Positions 1-4,632 of a stretch of DNA of 7,987 nt are shown here, one piece after another (the stretch's first letter is position 1; every line of letters starts with the position of its first letter). Origin of the DNA: Cryomorphaceae bacterium (GTDB lineage Bacteria > Bacteroidota > Bacteroidia > Flavobacteriales > Schleiferiaceae); assembly GCA_003444795.1 (NCBI GenBank), contig DLWR01000167.1:1-7987 (forward strand), written 5' to 3'. The notes below the pieces were generated by a model. It searched no databases. It was not told the origin of the DNA and was given only the letters and a program-made list of their open reading frames with translations. A program made the translations under genes and the position numbers.

Positions 1-605
1 TGCTCGCCGGCGGGGGCCATCAGCGGGCTGTGAAAGGCACCTCCCACAGGCAAGAGGAGCGCGCGCTTTGCACCCGCTTCTTTGCATGCCTCACAAGCGG
101 CTTCCACGGCAGCGGTCGCCCCAGAAATAACCAATTGACCAGGGGTATTATAGTTGGCGGGAACCACTAAGCCAGGCGTTTCCCCGCAAATTTTTTCAAC
201 TACAGCATCGTCCAAACCCAGGATGGCCGCCATGGTGGACGGTTCGGCTTCACAGGCCGCTTGCATCCCCAATGCGCGTTGGGAAACCAAGCGCATGCCG
301 TCTTCAAAGGATAAGGCTCCCGCGGCTACCAAGGCAGAGAACTCACCTAGCGAATGGCCCGCAACCATATCTGGCTGAAAAGCATTTCCGAGGCTCATGG
401 CCTTCGCGACAGAATGAAGGAAGATAGCAGGCTGGGTGACTTTGGTCTGGGTTAGGTCCTCCATGCTGCCTCCAAACATGATAGAGGTCAAGTCAAATCC
501 CAAAATGGCATTGGCTTGATCAAAAAGGTCCTTGTGCGCCTCGTAGAGGTCTTGACCCATTCCTGGGCTCTGGGCACCTTGGCCGGGGAAAATGTATGCG
601 TTCAT
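1..605 (-). CDS. fabD: Malonyl-CoA:ACP transacylase FabD, N-terminal 201 residues (C-terminus outside window)
   Basis: FabD moves malonyl from coenzyme A to acyl carrier protein in the cytoplasm, supplying the extender unit for type II fatty acid synthesis. My translation from ATG 605-603 begins MNAYIFPGQGAQSPGMG, the N-terminal FPGQG signature with the oxyanion-hole Gln. The nucleophile elbow GHSLGE follows at residues 83-88, with catalytic Ser85. SQR carries Arg110, which binds the malonyl carboxylate. NYNTPGQLVISG lies at 151-162, and the second catalytic residue, His192, is in AFHSPLM. The reading frame is open to the window edge. Family members are about 290-310 residues, so roughly a third is missing, including the conserved C-terminal Gln region. 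The start overlaps the stop of the upstream pterin gene by four bases (ATGA, 602-605), which suggests translational coupling. All visible catalytic residues are intact, and I see no sign of decay. Confidence 0.96.
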   Translation of the reverse strand, partial: MNAYIFPGQGAQSPGMGQDLYEAHKDLFDQANAILGFDLTSIMFGGSMEDLTQTKVTQPAIFLHSVAKAMSLGNAFQPDMVAGHSLGEFSALVAAGALSFEDGMRLVSQRALGMQAACEAEPSTMAAILGLDDAVVEKICGETPGLVVPANYNTPGQLVISGATAAVEAACEACKEAGAKRALLLPVGGAFHSPLMAPAGE

Positions 606-1015
606 GCTCCGAAGTATTCGACAAAGTTGTTTTCCGTTTCGATAATGCGAATGCTGTGCAGCTGGGCTCCTTTGGCAGCAATCGCAGGGGCCAAACGATC
701 CCAAAAAGCAATGGCCAAGTTTTCAGTAGAAGGCTGTATACCCTTCAGGAAAGGAACGTCTTCATTTAAGTTGCGGTGGTCCACATGCTCAATGACTTCC
801 CGATGCATAATGTCTTTCAGGTCAACCAAATTCATCACAAAACCGGTATCGGGATTCACGTCGCCTTTAACGGTCACAATGAGCTGAAAGTTGTGTCCAT
901 GGCCGTAGCGGTTGGAACATTTGCCAAACACTGCCTCATTTTGATCATCCGACCAAGCGGCATTGTACAATCGATGGGAGGCACTAAAGGTTTCCCGGCG
1001 CTGGATGTACACCAT
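602..1015 (-). CDS. 6-pyruvoyltetrahydropterin synthase / QueD family enzyme (PTPS-II-like)
   Basis: This 137-residue protein belongs to the COG0720 T-fold family, which acts on 7,8-dihydroneopterin triphosphate. Members make 6-pyruvoyltetrahydropterin (tetrahydrobiopterin route) or 6-carboxytetrahydropterin (queuosine/7-deazaguanine route). Zinc ligands are His14 (FSASHRL), His39 and His41 (GHGH). The catalytic trio is Cys33, Asp79 and His80 (HVDHRNL). Substrate-anchoring glutamates are Glu98 (STENLA) and Glu126 (IIETENN). The Cys-to-His spacing is CX5HxH, as in animal PTPS, not CX3HxH as in E. coli QueD, and the C-terminal ETENN resembles the animal ETDNN. Length is normal and the active site complete. 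It starts 12 bp after the lipoprotein stop, with no Shine-Dalgarno, and its stop overlaps the fabD start. The family call is firm. Whether it serves queuosine or pterin cofactor synthesis is open, so I give no gene symbol. Confidence 0.93.
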   Translation of the reverse strand: MVYIQRRETFSASHRLYNAAWSDDQNEAVFGKCSNRYGHGHNFQLIVTVKGDVNPDTGFVMNLVDLKDIMHREVIEHVDHRNLNEDVPFLKGIQPSTENLAIAFWDRLAPAIAAKGAQLHSIRIIETENNFVEYFGA

Positions 1016-1027
1016 GTTTACGTGGGG

Positions 1028-1432
1028 TTATTCCGCCAAGGTGGGACGCGCGTTGGCTTCCACAGGTGCGGGAAGACCTTGCAGGCTCAAAAGCATAGAT
1101 TTCACGGCACCTTCCTCCTCCAAACGGTATGAAATCAACGCTTGATTAGGAGCAAATGCCAGAGCGGGGGTCACAATTTGAATACCGAATGCCGCATAGC
1201 CTTTTGGGTTCAAAATGGTGCGTTTGCCCGACTCATCAGTCAGGCGGAAAGAGCCTGAAGCCCATTGAGCACCGTCCGTCAATTGAACATCGACAACTTC
1301 CATATACTGGTTAGCTGCTTTTGTGACTACCGCGCTGTACTGGGTAGCAGACTTCTGGGAAATTGTTGCTTTTGGAGCGGAACAGGCAGCCAAAGACACG
1401 GCAACCACGAGTAAAGAGGCCCACTTTTTCAT
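1028..1432 (-). CDS. Small predicted lipoprotein, function unknown
   Basis: I do not recognise a family for this 134-residue protein. It begins MKKWASLLVVAVSLAACSAP: a two-lysine n-region, a hydrophobic core and the lipobox LAAC. Signal peptidase II would therefore cut before Cys17 and leave a lipid-anchored protein of about 118 residues. The residue after Cys is Ser, which does not by itself decide inner or outer membrane. The mature part has no other cysteine. It looks like a small beta-rich domain, with alternating patterns such as MEVVDVQLTDG and SGSFRLTDESG, and a Pro/Ala-rich C-terminus. It follows the glycine-rich TPM gene after 46 bp and precedes the pterin gene by 12 bp, so it may start a second transcript (lipoprotein-pterin-fabD) or be read through from the envelope operon. 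No Shine-Dalgarno is visible. The lipoprotein call is strong; the role is unknown. Confidence 0.85.
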   Translation of the reverse strand: MKKWASLLVVAVSLAACSAPKATISQKSATQYSAVVTKAANQYMEVVDVQLTDGAQWASGSFRLTDESGKRTILNPKGYAAFGIQIVTPALAFAPNQALISYRLEEEGAVKSMLLSLQGLPAPVEANARPTLAE

Positions 1433-1478
1433 AATCTCAAGTATTTAGGGCAAAGGTCGGAAAAAGCGCCGAAAGAAA

Positions 1479-2237
1479 CTACCAACTGCCACTGGCACCG
1501 CCACCTCCGCCCATACCGCCGCCGAATCCACCGAATCCGCTACCGCCAAAGCCACGTCCGCCACCGAATCCACCGCGGTAATAGCCGCCGCCCATCGGGC
1601 CTACCCAGTAACCTCGTCCACCGCCCAGGCCATGACCTCCGCCTTTGTTTTTGATGCTCAAAACCACGGCAATGATCAAGACGAGGAGCAAGAATCCTAG
1701 GCGTTTTGACCGTTCTGCTTTTTTGGAATTGGAATAGGATGCAATGGCGTCAAACTGTCCACTGAGTAACTGGGCCATCTGGGTAGCCATTTCTTCTAGG
1801 CCAGCCACATATGCGTCTTCGCGGAAAGCAGGGGTGAGGACTTCTTGGATCAAGCGGCTACATTGGAAGTCTGTTAGGGTGGCTTCCACGCCATAGCCGG
1901 TGGAAATAGCCAACTTGCGGTCTGCGAGGGCAATTAGGACCAAGACGCCATTGTCCTTGCCTTCTTGGCCAATGCCCCATTCCGTCAGTGTCTGAGCAGC
2001 GGCAAAATTGATATCGTCTGCACAATAGTCCACAAAAACCACCGCAATTTGGGTGGAGGTAGAGTCATTAATGGCCTGTAAAACAGCTTCTAGTCGCGCC
2101 TCCTCATTCGGTTGGAGCACTGCTTTCGTGCTTCCTTGGAGGATGACTAATCCTTCGCGCACGTCAGGCTTAGGGTAGGGTTGCGCAGCCATGCTGCACG
2201 ACCATATCCCTATTGCGAGAAGAAGCCCTCTAGGCAT
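1479..2237 (-). CDS. TPM-domain (YgcG-like) exported or membrane protein with Gly-rich C-terminal tail
   Basis: This 252-residue protein has four parts. Residues 1-18 look like a signal peptide, with a possible cut after Ala17 or Ala18. A TPM domain (named for TLP18.3, Psb32 and MOLO-1) spans about 28-160. A membrane segment lies near 180-195 (LGFLLLVLIIAVVLSI). The tail, 199-252, is very glycine-rich and ends GGGGGASGSW, the ending typical of YgcG-like proteins. TPM hallmarks are TQIAVVFVD, DNGVLVLIALADRKLAIS and TGYGVEATLTD. The domain has been linked to phosphatase activity in a plant member, but its biochemical role in bacteria is unclear. Cys72 and Cys126 could form a disulfide if exported. 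The start overlaps the previous stop as TAATG at 2237, implying translational coupling. The charge pattern around the membrane segment conflicts with the signal-peptide topology (see findings). Family call strong, activity unknown. Confidence 0.9.
   Translation of the reverse strand: MPRGLLLAIGIWSCSMAAQPYPKPDVREGLVILQGSTKAVLQPNEEARLEAVLQAINDSTSTQIAVVFVDYCADDINFAAAQTLTEWGIGQEGKDNGVLVLIALADRKLAISTGYGVEATLTDFQCSRLIQEVLTPAFREDAYVAGLEEMATQMAQLLSGQFDAIASYSNSKKAERSKRLGFLLLVLIIAVVLSIKNKGGGHGLGGGRGYWVGPMGGGYYRGGFGGGRGFGGSGFGGFGGGMGGGGGASGSW
1482..1643 (-). repeat. Low-complexity Gly-rich coding repeat
   Basis: This stretch encodes the TPM protein's tail, residues 199-252. By hand count 32 of the 54 residues are glycine, mixed with Phe, Tyr and Arg in imperfect GGFGGG or GRGFGG units. 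At DNA level it reads on the plus strand as irregular ccaccg / ccgaatcc / ccgccg blocks rather than exact tandem units. It is in frame and part of the gene, not a separate element. Confidence 0.8.
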
Positions 2238-2671
2238 TAAGCAGAGGTGCTGATTTCGTCCGAAAGTTCATTGACATCCGCCGCCCCGGCATTCGGAAAA
2301 TACATGGCTAGCGCTTCGCCAGCTTGAGCGATGCCGGAACATAAAGCACCGACCCAATCCCCATCTTTGAGTTGAGCCTGCATGGCATCGCGAATGCCTT
2401 CCCAGTAGGCTTGGCCTACCTTTTCATGAATACCTTGGTCGCCCAAAATGGCATACTGGTGGCTATCAATGGCCAGATAAAAAAGGATGCCATTGCGCAA
2501 CTGCGTCTTGTGCATGCCCAATTTCTGAAACCAATAGCGTGCTTCCACTAAGGCATCCCGTGTACAGGTGGATGCGATGTGTACTCGGATTTCCCCCGAA
2601 CAGGTAGATTCCGCGGCATGAATGGCTGCTTGCAGCGCTTTTTGCTGCTCAGGGCTCAGGAGGTTCTTCAT
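2237..2671 (-). CDS. Short TPM-domain protein without signal peptide
   Basis: This 144-residue protein is almost entirely one TPM domain. Marker segments are SGEIRVHIAST (25-35), the central RNGILFYLAIDSHQYAILGD (59-78) and GIHEKVGQAYW (80-90), followed by a helical region to about residue 124 and an acidic Ser/Thr-containing tail. There is no signal peptide or membrane span, so it should be cytoplasmic or peripherally bound to the inner membrane face. Short TPM proteins of this kind commonly sit between lemA and a longer Gly-rich TPM gene, as here. Its ATG overlaps the lemA stop by four bases (ATGA, 2668-2671). Its own stop shares one base with the next start (TAATG), so it is embedded in a coupled operon. 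Family membership is clear, but I know of no demonstrated activity for this short form. It is a distant paralogue of its downstream neighbour, not a recent duplicate. Confidence 0.9.
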   Translation of the reverse strand: MKNLLSPEQQKALQAAIHAAESTCSGEIRVHIASTCTRDALVEARYWFQKLGMHKTQLRNGILFYLAIDSHQYAILGDQGIHEKVGQAYWEGIRDAMQAQLKDGDWVGALCSGIAQAGEALAMYFPNAGAADVNELSDEISTSA

Positions 2672-3261
2672 TCAAACGACACTTCCGGAGGGGATTCAGC
2701 ACCCTGCTCTGCTTCAAAATATCCACGCGCTTCAAATCCGCCCATGCCCGCAATGATGGAGGCCGGAATGCGTTTGATAGCACTGTTGTATTCTTTTGTG
2801 GCCTTATTGAAGCGGTCACGCTCCACGTTGATGCGGTTTTCCGTGCCTTCCAATTGATTTTGGAGCGCCAAGAAGTTCTGGTTGGCCTTCAAGTCCGGGT
2901 AGCGCTCTACTGTGAGGAGCAAGCGGTCCAAAGAGCCTTTAAGGGCACCTTGGGCCTTCTGGAAAGCGGCGATGTTTTCGGGGCTCAGGTCGGAAGCATT
3001 GAGGTTGACCGAGGTGGCGTTGGCACGCGCCTGAATAACGGCCGTGAGCGTCTCTTGCTCAAAGTCAGCATAGCCCTTAACGGTTGATACCAAGTTGGGA
3101 ATCAAATCTGCTCGGCGCTGGTAGGCACTTTGCACGTTGGCCCATTGGCCTTCGATGTTTTCATTTAAAGTCACGAACCGGTTGTTCGTGCTGACGCCCC
3201 ACATGATGAGGCCAAGGATGAAGGCGACAATCGCCAGAACTACAAGGGTAGAACGTTTCAT
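2668..3261 (-). CDS. lemA: LemA family membrane protein
   Basis: This 197-residue protein matches the full length of bacterial LemA proteins. It has a short N-terminus (MKRS), one hydrophobic membrane segment at about 5-22, and a mostly alpha-helical domain expected on the outer (periplasmic) face. Signature segments are NIEGQWANVQSAYQRRADLI (35-54) with PNLVSTVKGYADFE after it, AQGALKGSLDRLLLTVERYP (103-122), and the NQNFLALQNQLEGTENRI region (127-144). The C-terminal FEARGYFEAEQGAESPPEVSFE also fits the usual LemA ending. The molecular function is poorly defined. LemA genes often sit beside TPM-domain genes or htpX, which suggests a role in envelope upkeep. The gene overlaps the MerR gene by ATGA (3258-3261) and the short TPM gene by ATGA (2668-2671), so it should be co-translated with both. 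Nothing is missing or unusual in the protein itself. Confidence 0.95.
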   Translation of the reverse strand: MKRSTLVVLAIVAFILGLIMWGVSTNNRFVTLNENIEGQWANVQSAYQRRADLIPNLVSTVKGYADFEQETLTAVIQARANATSVNLNASDLSPENIAAFQKAQGALKGSLDRLLLTVERYPDLKANQNFLALQNQLEGTENRINVERDRFNKATKEYNSAIKRIPASIIAGMGGFEARGYFEAEQGAESPPEVSFE

Positions 3262-3605
3262 TTCAGTGAATCAAGTTGTTTTTTGAGGGATTCCATATCT
3301 CCCTTAATCTTTAGCAAACGGCGTACCACATCTTCATTGTTGGCGGTATCCGCTGGATTTTCCTTGTATTTTTTACGAGCGCCCTTGAGCGTAAACCCGC
3401 GCTCTTTGACCAGATGGTAGATCTGACGAATGAGCTCCATATTTTCGGGTGTATACTTCCGGACACCCCGTTCGTTTTTCTTGGGCGACAATTCAGGAAA
3501 TTCTTTCTCCCAAAAGCGCAAGGCGGAAGCATTGATCTCGAAGATTTCTGCAACTTCTCCGATGCTGTAATAGCGTTTGGTCCATTCAGACGGGATAATA
3601 GGCAT
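3258..3605 (-). CDS. MerR-type DNA-binding regulator lacking a ligand-binding domain
   Basis: This 115-residue protein carries a MerR winged helix-turn-helix. YYSIGEVAEIFEINASALRF (12-31) is the helix-turn-helix, FWEKEFPELSPKKNERGVRK forms the wing, and YTPENMELIRQIYHLVKERG (51-70) the second helical pair. It ends in a coiled coil (about 93-113, VVRRLLKIKGDMESLKKQLD) and lacks the effector domain or metal-binding cysteines of classical MerR sensors, so any signal it senses is unknown. I chose ATG 3605-3603, one base after the M23 stop (TAAGATG). An in-frame TTG at 3614 would add three residues and overlap the M23 gene by eight bases, but is less likely. The lemA start overlaps its stop. Its place inside the operon suggests it may control this operon or other envelope genes, but no operator could be identified by eye. 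Confidence 0.92.
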   Translation of the reverse strand: MPIIPSEWTKRYYSIGEVAEIFEINASALRFWEKEFPELSPKKNERGVRKYTPENMELIRQIYHLVKERGFTLKGARKKYKENPADTANNEDVVRRLLKIKGDMESLKKQLDSLK

Positions 3606-3606
3606 C

Positions 3607-4584
3607 TTAGTCAAAGCTTTGGTTAGAGGAAGCAGCAGCCTTTACGAGCGCGTCGTACTCCGCAGGCGTCAGTTCGTTAAAGAAGTAGTTAATTGGGTTC
3701 ACACGCTTGCCATTGCGAATGACTTCGTAGTGCAAATGCGGCGCCGTCGATTGTCCAGTGTTGCCCACATAGCCAATGAGATCGCCGCGCTTGACTCGTT
3801 GGCCTCTGCGCTTCACGACCCGATCCATGTGGGCATAGAGCGTGTGGTAGCCAAAGCCATGCGAAATAGTCAAATGCTTTCCGAAGCCTCGCCCGCCATA
3901 TACATCGTTGGAGATGATGACACCATCTGCGGTCGCGTAAATAGGGGTACCTTTCTTCGCGGTAAAGTCCACGCCAGCATGCATTTTTCGCACTTTAAAG
4001 ATGGGGTGGACGCGGTAGCCAAAACCGGAGGAGAATCGCACGCCCGCTTTCACCTTTACGGGCCGAATCGCCGGCAGTGCATTCATCAGCGCCTCCTTAT
4101 TGGTGGCCATTTTGGCCAACTCATCCAAACTTTCCGATTGGACCGCAATGCGCTTTGTGAGTTCGTCCACTTTCCGAGCGGTGCGTTCGAGCAATGCGGC
4201 ATTGGACAATCCGCGAATGGCCTCATAGCGCTCTGCGGCGCCCCCGATACTCGACAAGCGCAGCTCATCTGCGAGGGGTTCGGACTCAAAGACCACGCGG
4301 TAGACCTCGTCGTCCCGCTGTTCCATATCCCCCATCACTAAAGACAATTCGTCAATACGGTCTTCCAGCTGTTCGTAGGTGAGTAAAACCTCATTCAATT
4401 CGCGCTTGAGCTCTTTCTCTTTTGGGGAGTCCAAAACGGATTCCAAAACGAAGTAAAAAACAATTCCCAGCAGGACAGAGGCCAGTAAAACAAGGCTTGT
4501 GTCGCGCAGTCGATGCCGCCAAGTGCGTTCCACTTTGTGATACGCCAAGGTCAATGGGTCATATATATACTTCGTTTTCCGCAT
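3607..4584 (-). CDS. M23 family (LytM-type) membrane-anchored peptidoglycan endopeptidase
   Basis: This 325-residue protein is a zinc metallopeptidase of the lysostaphin/LytM class, which cuts peptide cross-links in peptidoglycan. It has a cytoplasmic N-terminus opening MRKTKYIYDPLTLAYHKVE, one membrane span at about 30-49, and a coiled-coil periplasmic region at about 52-165 with a break near 95-118. The catalytic domain covers about 180-302. Zinc and catalytic residues are all present: His202 and Asp206 (HAGVD), His252 (YAHMD), and His283 and His285 (PHLHYE). The enzyme therefore looks active rather than an EnvC-like degenerate activator. I start it at ATG 4584 because the KYxYDPxT opening is usual in this Bacteroidota family. 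An upstream in-frame ATG at 4689 would add 35 residues of non-family sequence, run into alaS and overlap the promoters. The MerR gene follows after one base. Family call very strong; substrate bond and partners are inferred. Confidence 0.93.
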   Translation of the reverse strand: MRKTKYIYDPLTLAYHKVERTWRHRLRDTSLVLLASVLLGIVFYFVLESVLDSPKEKELKRELNEVLLTYEQLEDRIDELSLVMGDMEQRDDEVYRVVFESEPLADELRLSSIGGAAERYEAIRGLSNAALLERTARKVDELTKRIAVQSESLDELAKMATNKEALMNALPAIRPVKVKAGVRFSSGFGYRVHPIFKVRKMHAGVDFTAKKGTPIYATADGVIISNDVYGGRGFGKHLTISHGFGYHTLYAHMDRVVKRRGQRVKRGDLIGYVGNTGQSTAPHLHYEVIRNGKRVNPINYFFNELTPAEYDALVKAAASSNQSFD

Positions 4585-4601
4585 AGCCGGGGGTTTTCCC
4601 G

Positions 4602-4609
4602 TAATTTTG
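4602..4609 (+). promoter_or_regulatory. Predicted -7 element of the alaS promoter
   Basis: TAATTTTG fits the Bacteroidota -7 consensus TAnnTTTG exactly. Transcription would start near 4614-4616, leaving a leader of under 20 nt before the alaS ATG at 4633. I see no good TTG/TTTG -33 box at the usual distance, only T-rich sequence around 4575-4578, which lies inside the M23 coding start. Position and consensus support it; there is no direct proof. Confidence 0.5.
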
Positions 4610-4617
4610 GAGTCCCT

Positions 4618-4625
4618 CAAAAGTA
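4618..4625 (-). promoter_or_regulatory. Predicted -7 element of the M23-MerR-LemA-TPM operon promoter
   Basis: On the minus strand bases 4625 to 4618 read TACTTTTG, another exact TAnnTTTG match. The start site would be near 4611-4613, about 27 nt ahead of the M23 ATG at 4584. A -33 box would fall inside the first codons of alaS (about 4643-4652), and no clear TTG is seen there. It faces and interleaves with the alaS promoter. Confidence 0.5.
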
Positions 4626-4632
4626 GGCAATC

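Noticed and set aside
1451..1458. Possible -7 element (minus strand GACCTTTG) ahead of the lipoprotein gene
   Set aside because: The first base breaks the TAnnTTTG consensus and there is no -33 partner. The 46-bp gap may hold a promoter, but this match alone is too weak to annotate.
1457..1472. Inverted repeat tcgg...ccga between the Gly-rich TPM gene and the lipoprotein gene, as a terminator
   Set aside because: Only a 4-bp stem with an 8-base loop and no T-run after it in the minus-strand sense; likely chance.
3577..4341. Long plus-strand open frame (254 codons) opposite the M23 gene
   Set aside because: It is antisense to a clearly conserved peptidase whose active-site residues are all intact, and its translation shows no recognisable domain.
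4561..4570. Alternating atatatatac tract near the divergent promoters
   Set aside because: It encodes the conserved Lys-Tyr-Ile-Tyr-Asp of the M23 N-terminus (minus strand), so coding explains it; an UP-like role for alaS cannot be shown.
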